This document shows positions 52,620-62,906 of a stretch of 64,000 bases of DNA, piece after piece. The notes below the pieces were generated by a model. The model did not search any database. It was not told where the DNA came from and saw nothing but the letters and a program-made list of their open reading frames with translations. The DNA lies in assembly GCF_001922585.1 (NCBI RefSeq), contig NZ_MRBS01000005.1, positions 108,115 to 172,114 on the forward strand, read 5' to 3'. Every line of letters begins with the position of its first letter. The first letter of the stretch is position 1. Source of the DNA: Pantoea sp. 1.19. GTDB taxonomy: Bacteria; Pseudomonadota; Gammaproteobacteria; Enterobacterales; Enterobacteriaceae. The position numbers were made by a program, and so were the translations under genes.

Positions 52620-53456
52620 TCAGGGCAGTGGTTTCGGCGGGGCGGTGAGGCTCCAGCACACCTCCGCTTTACTCTCCCGCAGGTTACCGCAGCGCATAAA
52701 GTAGAAGCGCGCGAGATCGCTGACCCAGCTTTTAATGGCCTCGCTGCGGATCACCAGCAGATATTCGCCGCTGTTACAGTGCGGATCAAGGCGGCGGGCG
52801 TAATCCAGCAGGCCGTTTTGCAGCAGGGCGGGATCGCGGTCTTGCAGTACATTTTGCGAGACCAGGACCTGGCAAGTACCGGCCTGGCCAATATACAGTT
52901 CGATGCGCGCCGCGCGATGCTGCTGTTCATGATACAGCACGGCGCCGCCGGCCAGCAGGCCGGTGCACAGCAGCAGTAGCAGCAGTGGCAGTAGGGAACG
53001 CAGACGCATGATCGATCGGCGAGCGGGAGCCGCCGGCGTAGTGGGCGGTGTGGGCTCTTTTTTCGGCGGCGGCGCGGCCGCCGCCGGGATCGCCGGTCGC
53101 GACGTGCCCGGTGAGGCCTCCGGCAGCGGTTCGACGCGGATATTTTCGTGCCACATAAATCCCAGCTTCGGCACCGTGATGATGGCATCCTGCTCAAGGC
53201 CAAGCGTTTTGAGCACCCGGCGCAGCTTGCTGATGCACTGATTGAGATTGTTGTTACTCGATATCATGCCGAAATCGTCCCACACTTTTTTAAAGATCAG
53301 GTCCCGGCTGACGGCATCACCCTGATGGGCGATCAGCAGCAGCAGCAGGCGCTTGGTGGGATTGGAGATGGCTATAGGATCATTACCGTGCCGGGTCGAG
53401 TTAAGCGTTCCGGCATCGGGATCAAAAATGACCTGATGGTCAAGACGATATTTCAT
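52620..53456 (-). CDS. CadC/ToxR-like membrane-anchored winged-helix regulator
   Basis: This 278-residue one-component regulator has residues 1-105 as an OmpR/ToxR winged helix (YRLDHQVIFDPDAGTLNSTR, PTKRLLLLLIAHQGDAVSRD, KKVWDDFGMISSNNNLNQCI, ITVPKLGFMW), a Pro/Ala linker (about 110-147), one membrane helix (about 153-175) and a ~100-residue periplasmic domain with four cysteines (GTCQ, PHCN, MRCGN, EVCW), which could form two disulphides. The family resembles the E. coli CadC-like proteins. ATG at 53456 fits homologue N-termini; the earlier ATG at 53486 is possible. The target genes are unknown. It lies upstream of the GNAT gene on the same strand. Confidence 0.85.
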   Translation of the reverse strand: MKYRLDHQVIFDPDAGTLNSTRHGNDPIAISNPTKRLLLLLIAHQGDAVSRDLIFKKVWDDFGMISSNNNLNQCISKLRRVLKTLGLEQDAIITVPKLGFMWHENIRVEPLPEASPGTSRPAIPAAAAPPPKKEPTPPTTPAAPARRSIMRLRSLLPLLLLLLCTGLLAGGAVLYHEQQHRAARIELYIGQAGTCQVLVSQNVLQDRDPALLQNGLLDYARRLDPHCNSGEYLLVIRSEAIKSWVSDLARFYFMRCGNLRESKAEVCWSLTAPPKPLP

Positions 53457-53841
53457 GGTGTTGGGCTCAATAAGGGCATGCCGCATGACGTCAGCCGGTG
53501 TGTGTTCCGTTCCCTGCGCCGCACTGCGGAAGCCAATTTAAAAAAGCGTGATGAACGCGGATAAGTTGAATGAATGCCACTATGCAGACGAATTAGCCGA
53601 ATATTAAATGAAACGCCCGATTTTTTAGTAAGTTACGTGGGCTAACTCATCGGTTGTAGTATGGTTTTCACTTATTTTTCAATTGGTTAATCTTCAGTGG
53701 GCGTATTTCCGCACCGGTGAATAAAGGGGAAGGGGCAGAATATTCCGTTTCGCCCGGCGTAAAGGGGCGGGAGCGGCGTGCGGGCGGCTGGACAGTCCGG
53801 ACGGCAATCGCTATGGTGGCGAAAACCTATCAGGAGGCACG
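53457..53841. other. Intergenic region, AT-rich, probably regulator promoter
   Basis: No gene seen. The stretch 53560-53730 is AT-rich (TTAAAAAAGC, AATATTAAATG, TTTCACTTATTTTTCAATTGG) and probably carries the promoter of the ToxR-like gene. The following 100 bases are GC-rich and lead to the NTF2-like gene. Confidence 0.45.
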
Positions 53842-54252
53842 ATGTTATCACCCGAAGCCAGCTGCGCGCTCCGCAGCGTGACAGAGTTACATCAGTGGAT
53901 TGCGGCGGTTTTTAACGGGGCGGAGGACGCGGACGCATCGCTTGAGAAGCTGGCAGTCAGTTTCCATCCGGACTTTCTCATGGTGACGACCGCGGGCGCG
54001 ACCGTGGGGCTGAGCGAGGTACTGGCGCTGTTTCACCGGCGGCGCGGGGCGCGTCCCGGCCTGCAGATCACCATTGACTGCGGCGACATCCTGCAGCAGT
54101 CGGCCAGCCACGTTGTGTGCCGCTATCGCGAGACGCACTGCGATCCGACGGGCGAATCGTCACGCTGGTCGCTGGCGATGATTGACGTGGCGGGGGGCCA
54201 GCCGCGCTGGCGCTATCTGCAGGAAACCGCGATTGCGTCAGTGCACGGCTGA
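53842..54252 (+). CDS. NTF2-like (DUF4440-type) small protein
   Basis: This 136-residue cytosolic protein has the cone-shaped NTF2-like/SnoaL fold pattern: an N-terminal helix (ELHQWIAAVFN), FHPDFLMVTTAGATVGLSEVLALFHRR, then alternating strands (LQITIDCGDILQQSASHVVCRYRE, RWSLAMIDVAGGQPRWRYLQETAI). Such proteins can be enzymes, binding proteins or immunity factors; no function is assigned. AGGAGG lies four bases before the ATG. It converges on gor and ends just before the shared stem-loop. Confidence 0.75.
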   Translation: MLSPEASCALRSVTELHQWIAAVFNGAEDADASLEKLAVSFHPDFLMVTTAGATVGLSEVLALFHRRRGARPGLQITIDCGDILQQSASHVVCRYRETHCDPTGESSRWSLAMIDVAGGQPRWRYLQETAIASVHG

Positions 54253-54260
54253 TGCAATAA

Positions 54261-54282
54261 AAAACGGGCCTGGCGGCCCGTT
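54261..54282 (-). terminator. Intrinsic terminator of gor (shared stem)
   Basis: AACGGGCC TGGC GGCCCGTT; on the minus strand it is followed by TTTTTTATTG (A-run at 54258-54264 on the plus strand). It ends gor and may also end the convergent NTF2-like transcript. Confidence 0.88.
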
Positions 54283-54287
54283 GTGCG

Positions 54288-55640
54288 TTAGCGCATGGTG
54301 ACAAACTCTTCCGCGCCGGTGGGGTGGATTGCGACGGTGTTGTCGAAGTCTTTTTTGGTGGCGCCCATTTTCAGCGCCACGGCGAAGCCCTGCAGCATCT
54401 CGTCCATGCCGTAGCCGATGCCGTGGATGCCGACGATCTTCTCCTCTTTACCGACGCAAACCAGCTTCATGCGGCACGGCTGGCGGTGCTGCGTGACCGC
54501 GGTGTACATGGCGGTAAAAGCGGACTGATACACTTTCACCGCATCGTCGCCGAACTGCTCGCGCGCCTGCGGTTCCGTCAGGCCGACGGTTCCAATCGGC
54601 GGATGGCTGAACACCACGGTCGGCACGTTGCTGTAATCCAGATGCTCGTCCGGTTTGTGATTAAACAGCCGCTCGGAGAGGCGACGTCCTGCCGCCACCG
54701 CCACCGGCGTCAGCTCGATGGCGCCGGTGTTATCGCCCACCGCGTAGATACCGGGCACGGACGTATTCTGGAACTTATCCACCTTGATGTAGCCTTTCTC
54801 ATCCAGCGCTACGCCGCTGGCGGCAATATTCAGGTTGTCGGTCATCGGCTCGCGGCCGATCGCCCACACCAGGCAGTCTACGGTGTGTTCGGCGCCGTTC
54901 TCGAGGGTCAGCGTCAGGCTGCCGTCGGCGTTTTTCACCACTGCTTTTGGCGTCGCGTTGGTGTGCAGCGTGGGCCCTTCGCTGTGCATGACCTCGACCA
55001 GCGTATCGACAATCAGCGGGTCGAAGCTGCGCAGCGGCGCATGCTTACGCACAAACAGATGGGTGTCCGCGCCCAGCGCGTTCACCACGCCCGCAATTTC
55101 CACTGCGATGTATCCGGCGCCGACCACCGCCACGCGCTTTGGCAGAGCAGTCAGTTCAAAGAAGCCATCAGAATCAATACCGTATTCGGCGCCAGGGATC
55201 GACGGGTGCACCGGACGGCCGCCGGTGGCGATCAGAATATGGTCGGCGGTGATCTGCTCACCGTTCACTTCTACCGTATGGGCGTCAACAAAACGGGCGA
55301 AGCCTTTGATGACCTCCACCTGGTTTTTACCCAGTACGTTATCGTAAGACGCGTGAATCCGATCGATGTAGGCGCTGCGGTTTTTCACCAGCGTGTCCCA
55401 GCTGAAGTGGTTAACGGTGGTATCGAAGCCGTAGTCGGGGCCATACTGATGAATCGCCTCGGCAATTTGCGCCGCGTGCCACATGACCTTCTTCGGTACG
55501 CAGCCGACGTTGACGCAGGTGCCGCCCAGCGCGTTAGCTTCGATCAGTGCGCACTTCTGGCCGTGCATCGCCGCGCGGTTGATTGAGGCGATACCGCCGC
55601 TGCCGCCGCCGATGGCGAGGTAGTCATAATGTCGGGTCAT
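54288..55640 (-). CDS. gor: Glutathione reductase
   Basis: This 450-residue homodimeric FAD enzyme uses NADPH to regenerate reduced glutathione. Length and sequence match E. coli Gor: [24 protein letters not shown] (FAD), redox-active disulphide [21 protein letters not shown] fold [41 protein letters not shown] and the interface His in [17 protein letters not shown] at 55640 aligns with the E. coli start and has AGGA seven bases upstream; the 44-codon upstream extension crosses the divergent promoter region. Single gene with its own terminator. Confidence 0.97.
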   Translation of the reverse strand: MTRHYDYLAIGGGSGGIASINRAAMHGQKCALIEANALGGTCVNVGCVPKKVMWHAAQIAEAIHQYGPDYGFDTTVNHFSWDTLVKNRSAYIDRIHASYDNVLGKNQVEVIKGFARFVDAHTVEVNGEQITADHILIATGGRPVHPSIPGAEYGIDSDGFFELTALPKRVAVVGAGYIAVEIAGVVNALGADTHLFVRKHAPLRSFDPLIVDTLVEVMHSEGPTLHTNATPKAVVKNADGSLTLTLENGAEHTVDCLVWAIGREPMTDNLNIAASGVALDEKGYIKVDKFQNTSVPGIYAVGDNTGAIELTPVAVAAGRRLSERLFNHKPDEHLDYSNVPTVVFSHPPIGTVGLTEPQAREQFGDDAVKVYQSAFTAMYTAVTQHRQPCRMKLVCVGKEEKIVGIHGIGYGMDEMLQGFAVALKMGATKKDFDNTVAIHPTGAEEFVTMR

Positions 55641-55815
55641 CATCCAGTCCTGATTAGTCGTGATTTTGGCTACAGAGTGTAACGCCAGGTCCCTGCTTAT
55701 CGCAAAGTTTGCGTCTATGATTGCGATAGGCCGCCAGAATGGTTTTGGCGGCGGTGTCAGCGGGCGACACAAACTGCCACACTGTCGCCACAGGCCATCT
55801 CACAGGACGTCATCC

Positions 55816-56751
55816 ATGGAATTACTTTTTCTGGGCACCTGCGCCGGCACACCCAGCAAAGCGCGTAACGTGACCAGTATTGCCCTGAATATTCAGGACA
55901 ACCGTAATATCAGCTGGCTGTTTGACTGCGGTGAGGGCACGCAGCATCAGATTCTGCGCACGGCAATCCGTCCGGGCAAAATCACCCGCCTGTTCATCAC
56001 TCACCTGCATGGTGACCACCTTTTTGGGCTGCCGGGGCTGCTGACCAGCCGCTCGATGCTCGGCGTCACCGAGCCGCTGACGCTGTACGGCCCGGCCGGG
56101 CTGAAAACCTGGGTGGAAAGCACCCTCAGCCTGAGCGGCTCCTGGCTGACGTTTCCGCTGGAGATCGTGGAGGTCAGCGGCGGGGAGATTTGTGACGACG
56201 GCCAGTTTCGCGTCACCGCCTGGCCGCTCAATCACCCGGTGACGTGTTACGGCTACCGCATTGAAGAGCATCACCGCCCCGGCGGGCTGGACGTTGAGCG
56301 GCTTCGCGCCGAAGGAATACCGCCGGGTCCGGTCTATCAGCGGCTAAAGCGGGGAGAGACGGTATCGCTGGAGGATGGACGCGTGCTGCGCGGCGCTGAC
56401 TATCTGGGGCGATCGCTGGAGGGGCGTAAGCTGGCCATTTTTGGCGATACGGCCCCCTGCGAGGCGGCGCTGGCGCTGGCGAAAGGTGTCGATTTGATGG
56501 TGCATGAAACCACGCTGGAGGCGGCGATGGCGGAGAAGGCCAATGCGCGGGGTCACTCCACGACCGAACAGGCCGCTGCGCTGGCAAAAGCCGCCGGGGC
56601 GCGTCGGCTGATCGCGACCCACTTTAGCGCCCGTTATAGCATCGGCGACTGCCAGCGCCTGCTGGCGGAGTGCCAGGCGATTTTTCCGGCGACGGAGCTG
56701 GCCTATGACTTTTCGCTGTTCAGTCTGCCGGCCGCGATCCGCGAGGGCTAG
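55816..56751 (+). CDS. rbn: Ribonuclease BN/Z (ElaC)
   Basis: This 311-residue metallo-beta-lactamase-fold tRNA 3' endonuclease/exonuclease (E. coli RNase BN about 305) has the zinc motif in [16 protein letters not shown] (about residues 60-75). Other ligands are [18 protein letters not shown] and the C-terminal THFSARYS. The N-terminus [21 protein letters not shown] is typical. ATG at 55816 has AGGA eight bases upstream; an open frame further upstream overlaps the gor promoter. It is divergent from gor and convergent with rlmJ (14 GC-rich bases between). Confidence 0.92.
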   Translation: MELLFLGTCAGTPSKARNVTSIALNIQDNRNISWLFDCGEGTQHQILRTAIRPGKITRLFITHLHGDHLFGLPGLLTSRSMLGVTEPLTLYGPAGLKTWVESTLSLSGSWLTFPLEIVEVSGGEICDDGQFRVTAWPLNHPVTCYGYRIEEHHRPGGLDVERLRAEGIPPGPVYQRLKRGETVSLEDGRVLRGADYLGRSLEGRKLAIFGDTAPCEAALALAKGVDLMVHETTLEAAMAEKANARGHSTTEQAAALAKAAGARRLIATHFSARYSIGDCQRLLAECQAIFPATELAYDFSLFSLPAAIREG

Positions 56752-56765
56752 CGCGGCGCCGGCGC

Positions 56766-57608
56766 TTATTCCGGGACGATCCAGCTCACTTTGGTGTGCC
56801 CGGTGCCGGCCGGGACCAGCACCTTATGCAGCCACGGCAGCAGGCTGTTCATCTGCTGTTCCAGCTTCCACGGCGGATTAATCACGATCATGCCGGAAGC
56901 CGTCATGCCGCGCTGGTCGCTGTCCGGGCGCACCGCCAGTTCAATCTGTAAAATCCGCCGAATACCGGAGGCTTCGAAATCGGCCACCATGCGTTTGATC
57001 TGCTGGCGCAATACCACCGGATACCATAAGGCGAAGACGCCGGTGCCGAAGCGCTTGTAGCCTTCCTGGATACTTTTCACCACCGTCTGATAATCGCTCT
57101 TCAGCTCGTACGGCGGATCGATCAGCATCAGGCCGCGGCGCGTCGGTGGTGGCAGTTTGGCTTTAAGCTGCTGGTAGCCATCGCTGCGCGCGACGCGGGC
57201 ACGCTCATCTTTGGCGAACTCCTGACGCAGCAGCGGATAGTCGCTGGGATGCAGCTCGGTCAACTCCAGCTTGTCGTCAGCGCGTAGCAGATGACGGGCG
57301 ATCAGCGGCGAGCCGGGGTAGTAGCGCAGGGTGCCGTTGGCATTCATCGCCCGCACCGCCGAAAGATACGGCGCCAGTTCGTCAGGCACATCGTCGCGCT
57401 GCCACAGGCGGGCAATGCCCTCCAGATACTCACCGGTTCGCTCTGCGTGTTCACCGCTCAGCTGATAGCGTCCGGCACCGGCGTGGGTGTCCAGATAGAG
57501 AAACGGTTTCTCTTTCTCTTTCAGCGCGGTGAGAATCAGGCTCTGTACGGTGTGCTTCAAAACGTCGGCGTGGTTGCCGGCATGAAAACTGTGGCGATAA
57601 CTCAGCAT
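56766..57608 (-). CDS. rlmJ: 23S rRNA (adenine-2030-N6)-methyltransferase RlmJ
   Basis: This 280-residue SAM-dependent enzyme makes m6A2030 in 23S rRNA. Length matches E. coli. It shows the family N-terminus MLSYRHSFHAGNHADVLKHTV, DTHAGAGRYQLSGE (SAM site), LTELHPSDYPLLR, the catalytic motif LMLIDPPYELKSDY and VINPPWKLEQQM. In E. coli it is adjacent to gor; here rbn lies between them. No overlap with neighbours. Confidence 0.95.
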   Translation of the reverse strand: MLSYRHSFHAGNHADVLKHTVQSLILTALKEKEKPFLYLDTHAGAGRYQLSGEHAERTGEYLEGIARLWQRDDVPDELAPYLSAVRAMNANGTLRYYPGSPLIARHLLRADDKLELTELHPSDYPLLRQEFAKDERARVARSDGYQQLKAKLPPPTRRGLMLIDPPYELKSDYQTVVKSIQEGYKRFGTGVFALWYPVVLRQQIKRMVADFEASGIRRILQIELAVRPDSDQRGMTASGMIVINPPWKLEQQMNSLLPWLHKVLVPAGTGHTKVSWIVPE

Positions 57609-58073
57609 AACTTGGGATCAATCCGGTGAGGGGCGTCAGCGCGCGCACCGGCCGTCCGGCGCGCGAAGAGTCGCCAGTATATAACGAAAGGCCGGCGGGT
57701 GTCAGTCCTCCGCTGATGGATTCACCCGGGCGCTACCACCCGCGCAGTGGGTATCAGCATAATTACCGGCGCCGCACTGGCTCCCTGACCAACCCGTTAA
57801 AAGCCTTACCGGGAGGTGATGGTGCCGCAAGGTGGTCTCGTAATGCCTCGCAGCGGGCTCAAAAGCGGGGGGTGCGCTTCATCACCGGGCAGGTTAGCCG
57901 GGAGGCAGTTGAGCCGATTTCCATCAGTAAATAGTGGTAGTCTGGAATTACCTTGATGTGTAAACTGAATAAGTTATTTGTATAGATTACTTATATTATT
58001 ACATTTAATCATCTTCTGCCGGTTTACTCTTTGGCGCGGCGGTGAAAACGGAAAATAATTTGGTGATGACCTG
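57609..58073. other. 465-base region upstream of rlmJ and the lipoprotein gene
   Basis: No convincing gene. The first ~300 bases are GC-rich with a plus-strand frame (57626-57934) that resembles no protein family. The last ~120 bases turn AT-rich (TTATTTGTATAGATTACTTATATTATTAC) and probably hold the promoter of the orphan lipoprotein. Confidence 0.45.
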
Positions 58074-58493
58074 ATGAAAAAAATGATCGTGATAGCGGTG
58101 AGTATCGTGCTGTTAACGGGATGTCTCTCTCATTCTTCTCCGCGTTCTCTGGTGACGCCGCCGTCCGCTCAAGCTGAAGCGCCGCCGATGTCAGGGACGC
58201 TGACGGGAAGTTTGCCACGTGACGACATGGAGTCGGCAAATCTCACTCGCGTCCAGCAGTGTCGTCAGGAGTTGGATGTTATACGCGCTTACAATCAGGC
58301 TGATTATGAAAAGTATCTTGCTGAATATCAGCTAATTGGTATGAAAAACACGCAGTTTATGCAGGTAAAAGATAGCATTGGTCCGGATATTGTTCGTTTG
58401 GTTGCGCCTCGTTACGAATACATGTCGCGAGAACTGTGCTTTCGCATCAGAAATCAACTTTCCAGGCTGCTTATTCAGGCTGCCTCATCCTGA
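58074..58493 (+). CDS. Predicted lipoprotein, unknown family
   Basis: Not recognised. This 139-residue product has a lipoprotein signal (MKKMIVIAVSIVLLTGC, lipobox LTGC with Cys17). A Pro/Ser-rich stretch (SPRSLVTPPSAQAEAPPMSG) is followed by a helical, charged domain with two Cys (VQQCRQELDVIRAYNQADYEKYLAEYQLIG, RYEYMSRELCFRIRNQLSRLL), possibly forming a disulphide. The gene is clearly AT-richer than its neighbours and isolated between two non-coding stretches, which suggests recent acquisition. Asp at neither +2 nor +3 (LSH follows Cys), so outer-membrane sorting is expected. A GC stem-loop lies just after the stop. Confidence 0.75.
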   Translation: MKKMIVIAVSIVLLTGCLSHSSPRSLVTPPSAQAEAPPMSGTLTGSLPRDDMESANLTRVQQCRQELDVIRAYNQADYEKYLAEYQLIGMKNTQFMQVKDSIGPDIVRLVAPRYEYMSRELCFRIRNQLSRLLIQAASS

Positions 58494-58965
58494 TGTTAGC
58501 GGGCGGCACGTGCTGCGCCGCCCCGCCATCTATCGGTTCAAACCCCGCCTCATGGTCTGCAGATAACGGTGAAGCACTGGTGGATACTCCCCCTTCGTTT
58601 GTTCAGTAAACCTGTACTTTTTGCCTACGATTTCAATGATCGCCTGTTAACGGTGCGTATAAAGCCGATCGCTGGTCGTTTCCGTAATGGCGCGACTCCC
58701 CGCCATTGTTTCTGCCCTTATTACTTCGGCTGACGCAGAGGGAGGGCGTTTCCTGTCTCGTTATGTTCTTTGATCCTATCGGGCGAACGGCCAGTGAAGC
58801 TGCGGGCCGGGTCGGTAGCATGGCTAGCAAGCGGAGGCCAGTCTGCCCCTGACGTCACTCCGCCGGCGCGGAATTACCGTGCGGCATTGATTTTCCCCCA
58901 CGCTGCCCCCATGCTCAGTGAATTGCGCGCCTCGCGCGACACCTGATAAAGATAAGGACGGCGCT
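58494..58965. other. 472-base region between the lipoprotein gene and prlC
   Basis: No gene seen. A GGGCGGC / GCCGCCC stem (58501-58523) directly after the lipoprotein stop may end that transcript. The last 80 bases contain a possible heat-shock promoter for prlC. Confidence 0.45.
58887..58914 (+). promoter_or_regulatory. Possible sigma-32 promoter of prlC
   Basis: ATTGATT, 13 bases, then CCCCCATG resembles the heat-shock consensus CTTGAAA-N11-15-CCCCATNT. E. coli prlC is reported as a heat-shock gene. The -35 match is moderate. Confidence 0.35.
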
Positions 58966-61020
58966 ATGACCAATCCATTACTTTCCGATTTCTCGCTTCC
59001 CCCGTTTTCCGCCATTCAGCCTGAGCATGTGGTGCCGGCGGTGACGTCCGCGCTGGCCGACTGCCGTCAAACGGTCGAAGCGGTGGTGGCTCAGGGGGCG
59101 CCGTACCGCTGGGAGACACTGTGCCAGCCGCTGGCCGAAAGTGATGATCGACTGGGCCGCATTTTCTCTCCCATCAGCCACCTGAACGCGGTGCAAAACA
59201 GTCCGGCACTGCGCGAAGTGTATGAGCAGACGCTGCCGCTGCTGTCAGAATACAGCACCTGGCTGGGCCAGCATGAAGGGCTATACCAGGCGTATCGCGA
59301 CCTGAAAGAGGGCGAGCACTACGCGGAACTCAGCGTGGCGCAGAAGAAGGCGGTGGACAATGCCCTGCGCGATTTTGAACTCTCCGGTATCGGCCTGCCC
59401 AAAGAGAAACAGCAGCGCTATGGTGAGATCGCCGCGCGGCTGTCCGAGCTGGGCTCTACCTACAGCAATAACGTGCTGGATGCGACGATGGCCTGGAGCA
59501 AGCTGATCACCGACGAGCACGCGCTTTCCGGTATGCCGGAAAGCGCGCTGGCCGCCGCCCAGGCGCAGGCCGAAGCTAAAGGCCTGCAGGGCTGGCTGCT
59601 GACGCTGGACATCCCCAGCTATCTGCCGGTGATGACCTACTGCGACAATGCGGCGTTGCGCGAAGAGCTGTATCGCGCCTACTCCACCCGCGCCTCCGAT
59701 CAGGGGCCCAATGCGGGCCAGTGGGATAACACGCCGGTGATGGAGGAGGAGCTGGCACTGCGCCACGAGCTGGCTCAGCTACTGGGCTTTGGCTCCTTTG
59801 CGGAAAAATCACTGGCCACCAAAATGGCCGAGTCACCGCAGCAGGTGGTGGGGTTTCTCAGCGATCTGGCCGCGCGCGCGCGCCCTCAGGGAGAGGCTGA
59901 ACTGACACGTCTGCGTGCGTTTGCCCAAGCGGAGTACGGCGTGGACGATCTGCAGCCCTGGGATCTGAGCTACTACGCTGAGAAACAAAAGCAGCATCTC
60001 TATACCATCAGCGACGAGCAGCTGCGCCCTTACTTTCCCGAAGCGCGGGCGGTGAGCGGCCTGTTTGAGGTGGTCAAACGCATTTACGGCATCACCGCGA
60101 AAGAGCGTAAAGACGTTGACGTCTGGCATCCGGACGTACGCTTCTTCGATCTGTTTGATGAGCAGGGCGAGCGGCGCGGCAGCTTCTATCTGGATCTCTA
60201 TGCGCGCGAACACAAGCGCGGCGGCGCCTGGATGGACGACTGCGTCGGCAAACTGCGCAAAGCCGATGGCAGTCTGCAAAAGCCGGTGGCCTACCTCACC
60301 TGTAACTTTAACGGTCCGGTGAAAGGGAAGCCGGCGCTGTTTACCCACGATGAAGTGATTACCCTGTTCCACGAGTTTGGTCACGGCCTGCACCATATGC
60401 TGACCGACATTGAGACCGCCGGCGTGGCCGGAATCAACGGTGTGCCGTGGGATGCAGTGGAACTGCCCAGCCAGTTTATGGAGAACTGGTGCTGGGAGCC
60501 GGAGGCGCTGGCGTTTATTTCCGGCCATTACGAAACCGGTGAACCGCTGCCGCAGGCGCTGCTGGAGAAAATGCTGGCGGCGAAGAACTACCAGGCAGCG
60601 CTGTTTATTCTGCGTCAGCTGGAATTCGGCCTGTTCGATTTCCGCCTGCACGCCGAGTATGACCCGGCGCGCGGTGCGCGGATCCTGGACACCCTCGCCG
60701 AAGTGAAAAAACAGGTGGCGGTGATGCCAGGACCGGCGTGGGGACGTTTCCCGCATGCTTTCAGCCATATCTTCGCCGGCGGCTACGCGGCGGGATATTA
60801 CAGCTATCTGTGGGCCGATGTGCTGGCGGCGGATGCCTTCTCGCGCTTTACCGCCGAGGGGATTTTCAATCGCCAGACCGGGCAGGCGTTCCTGGACGCC
60901 ATCCTCACCCGCGGCGGCTCCGAGGAGCCGATGACGCTGTTTAAACGCTTCCGCGGCCGCGAGCCGCAGCTGGATGCGATGCTGAAAAGCTACGGCATTG
61001 AGGAACCGGCCGTCGCGTGA
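58966..61020 (+). CDS. prlC: Oligopeptidase A (PrlC)
   Basis: This 684-residue cytosolic M3 zinc metallopeptidase degrades peptides, including cleaved signal peptides. The zinc motif is in [14 protein letters not shown] (His469, Glu470, His473), with the third ligand region [17 protein letters not shown]. The N-terminus [26 protein letters not shown] and the C-terminal [27 protein letters not shown] match E. coli PrlC (680). ATG at 58966 has AAGGA seven bases upstream. Its TGA overlaps the rsmJ GTG (GTGA), so the two are translationally coupled as in E. coli. Confidence 0.96.
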   Translation: MTNPLLSDFSLPPFSAIQPEHVVPAVTSALADCRQTVEAVVAQGAPYRWETLCQPLAESDDRLGRIFSPISHLNAVQNSPALREVYEQTLPLLSEYSTWLGQHEGLYQAYRDLKEGEHYAELSVAQKKAVDNALRDFELSGIGLPKEKQQRYGEIAARLSELGSTYSNNVLDATMAWSKLITDEHALSGMPESALAAAQAQAEAKGLQGWLLTLDIPSYLPVMTYCDNAALREELYRAYSTRASDQGPNAGQWDNTPVMEEELALRHELAQLLGFGSFAEKSLATKMAESPQQVVGFLSDLAARARPQGEAELTRLRAFAQAEYGVDDLQPWDLSYYAEKQKQHLYTISDEQLRPYFPEARAVSGLFEVVKRIYGITAKERKDVDVWHPDVRFFDLFDEQGERRGSFYLDLYAREHKRGGAWMDDCVGKLRKADGSLQKPVAYLTCNFNGPVKGKPALFTHDEVITLFHEFGHGLHHMLTDIETAGVAGINGVPWDAVELPSQFMENWCWEPEALAFISGHYETGEPLPQALLEKMLAAKNYQAALFILRQLEFGLFDFRLHAEYDPARGARILDTLAEVKKQVAVMPGPAWGRFPHAFSHIFAGGYAAGYYSYLWADVLAADAFSRFTAEGIFNRQTGQAFLDAILTRGGSEEPMTLFKRFRGREPQLDAMLKSYGIEEPAVA

Positions 61021-61763
61021 AAATTGCATTGATCGATGAAACGGGCGCCGGTGACGGCGCCTTATCTGTCCTGGCCGCCCGCTGGCAGCTGCTCCACGAC
61101 GACAGCAGCCCCATGGCGCTGGTGCTTACCGCCCGCCATCTGGAGCTGCGCAAACGCGATGAGCCAAAGCTTGGCGGCATCTGGGTCGACTTCGTCGACG
61201 GGGCGATGGCTCACCGGCGTCGCTTCGGCGGCGGGCGCGGCGAGGCGGTGGCAAAAGCGGTGGGCATCAAAGGGGATTATCTGCCGCAGGTGGTCGATGC
61301 CACCGCCGGGCTGGGCCGCGATGCGTTTGTGCTGGCGGCGATCGGCTGTCGGGTGCAGATGCTGGAGCGCCATCCGGTCGTGGCGGCGCTGTTGGACGAC
61401 GGCCTGACCCGCGGCTACCGTGACCCGGAGATCGGCGGCTGGCTGCGCGATCGGCTGACCCTGCTGCATGCCTCCAGCCTGCAGGCGCTGAGCAGCCTGC
61501 AGGCCAGACCGGAGGTGGTGTATCTCGATCCGATGTACCCCCACAAGCAGAAGCGCGCGCTGGTTAAGAAAGAGATGCGGGTGTTTCAGTCGCTGGTCGG
61601 CGCGGATCATGACGCCGATGGGCTGCTGTTACCGGCGCGCCAGCTGGCGCAAAAGCGGGTCGTGGTCAAGCGGCCAGACTACGCGCCGCCGCTGGCCGGC
61701 GTAGCAACACCTAACCACGTCACCACCAAAAATCACCGTTTTGATATCTACGCGCCGCTGTGA
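61017..61763 (+). CDS. rsmJ: 16S rRNA (guanine-1516-N2)-methyltransferase RsmJ
   Basis: This 248-residue SAM-dependent enzyme makes m2G1516 in 16S rRNA (E. coli YhiQ). It shows the SAM motif [36 protein letters not shown], the motif [29 protein letters not shown], and the end [10 protein letters not shown]. Upstream [24 protein letters not shown] is the family's N-terminal domain. GTG start overlapping the prlC stop. It converges on uspA; a GC-rich imperfect hairpin lies between the stops. Confidence 0.95.
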   Translation: MKIALIDETGAGDGALSVLAARWQLLHDDSSPMALVLTARHLELRKRDEPKLGGIWVDFVDGAMAHRRRFGGGRGEAVAKAVGIKGDYLPQVVDATAGLGRDAFVLAAIGCRVQMLERHPVVAALLDDGLTRGYRDPEIGGWLRDRLTLLHASSLQALSSLQARPEVVYLDPMYPHKQKRALVKKEMRVFQSLVGADHDADGLLLPARQLAQKRVVVKRPDYAPPLAGVATPNHVTTKNHRFDIYAPL

Positions 61764-61795
61764 ACGGCGGCGCGTTCTGCGCCCCGCCGTGCGGG

Positions 61796-62233
61796 TTACT
61801 CGTCTTCTTCATCCTTCAGCGGCACAATCAGCATATCCACATGCACCGTGTTGATCAGCTGGCGGGCGGAGGACATCAGTTTGCTCCAGAAGTCCTGGTG
61901 ATGGCCGCAGACCACCAGATCGACATGGTATTGTTTGATAGCATCGACCAGCACCTGGCCAAGATCGCCACTGCCGCTCAGGGTTTCGGTAATGGGGTAG
62001 CCGGCAGAATTGGACAGTTCCGTCAGCGCGCTGTGGGTCTCTTCTGAGATACGCTTTTGCATATCGCCAAGGTTGACGTCAATCAGCCCGGTGTAGAGAT
62101 CGGAATAGTTCACATCGACGTGTATTAGCGAGATTTTAGTTTCGCCAGCGTGGGCGACGGATACCGCTTTTTCCACCAGCACTTTGCTTTCGGGAGAGAG
62201 GTCTACAGCAATCAGAATATGTTTGTACGCCAT
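61796..62233 (-). CDS. uspA: Universal stress protein UspA
   Basis: This 145-residue cytosolic dimeric stress protein is almost identical to E. coli Usp[87 protein letters not shown]. Like E. coli UspA it lacks the GxxGxxxxG(S/T) ATP-binding motif. AAGGAG sits seven bases before the ATG. It is divergent from uspB, as in E. coli, and is expected to be induced on growth arrest (FadR- and ppGpp-linked in E. coli; no site identified here). Confidence 0.97.
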   Translation of the reverse strand: MAYKHILIAVDLSPESKVLVEKAVSVAHAGETKISLIHVDVNYSDLYTGLIDVNLGDMQKRISEETHSALTELSNSAGYPITETLSGSGDLGQVLVDAIKQYHVDLVVCGHHQDFWSKLMSSARQLINTVHVDMLIVPLKDEEDE

Positions 62234-62567
62234 GATAAATCTCCTTCCATTGTCTTAAAAATGGCCAGGGAGCGCGTCCCTTCAGCTTCTGAGTATAACG
62301 TGAATGATAAAAAAATGTGTCGGCAGGACAAGCCGTTGCGAACGGGATCACCCTGTATCGGGTGCCTGGATGGCGAATGCCCTCTGACGCACTGGAAAAG
62401 ATTTGCGCAGATCTTCTACACTCAACAGGACGTGACCGCGAACGGCGCGGCATGCAGCCCGGCCGTTCAGGGCGGGCTTCGCCGTCTGACTGATGCTTGT
62501 TTCTTCATGGTGGTGGCTCGCACACCCGCGTCGCGGTGGGCGGTGGCCGCGCGATCGGGAGGGGATC
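62234..62567. other. uspA-uspB divergent promoter region
   Basis: 334 bases with no gene. A TATACT hexamer on the minus strand (62292-62297) is a candidate uspA -10 without a well-spaced -35. The uspB promoter, sigma-S-dependent in E. coli, should lie near the 3' half; no clear element was singled out. Confidence 0.45.
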
Positions 62568-62906
62568 ATGACTATTAGCACCGTAGCGCTATTTTGGGCC
62601 CTGTTTTTAGTGTGCGTGCTGAACATGGTGCGCTATTTCTCGTCGCTGCGTGCGCTGCTGGTGGTGCTCCGCGGCTGCGATCCGCTGCTGTATCAGTACG
62701 TCGACGGTGGCGGTTTTTTTACCTCACACGGGCAGCCCGGCAAGCAGGTGCGGCTGGTGGCCTACATTTGGGCGCAGCGCTACCGCGATCACCATGACGA
62801 TGAATTTATCCGCCGCTGCGAGCGGGTCAGGCGCCAGTTTGTTCTCACCAGCGCGCTGTGCGGGCTGGTGCTGATTAGCCTGGTCAGCCTGCTGCTCTGG
62901 CATTAA
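62568..62906 (+). CDS. uspB: Universal stress protein B (UspB)
   Basis: This 112-residue inner-membrane protein (E. coli 111) has a helix at each end ([20 protein letters not shown] and [19 protein letters not shown]) around a conserved cytoplasmic segment ([56 protein letters not shown]). In E. coli it is sigma-S dependent and affects ethanol tolerance. ATG at 62568 has GGGAGGGG upstream; the longer frame from 62493 is not homologous. The stop overlaps that of the convergent panM by 4 bases. Confidence 0.95.
   Translation: MTISTVALFWALFLVCVLNMVRYFSSLRALLVVLRGCDPLLYQYVDGGGFFTSHGQPGKQVRLVAYIWAQRYRDHHDDEFIRRCERVRRQFVLTSALCGLVLISLVSLLLWH

Noticed and set aside
57626..57934. 102-codon plus-strand frame upstream of the lipoprotein gene
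   Set aside because: Begins at the rlmJ promoter side, low-complexity Arg/Ser/Pro sequence, no family resemblance.
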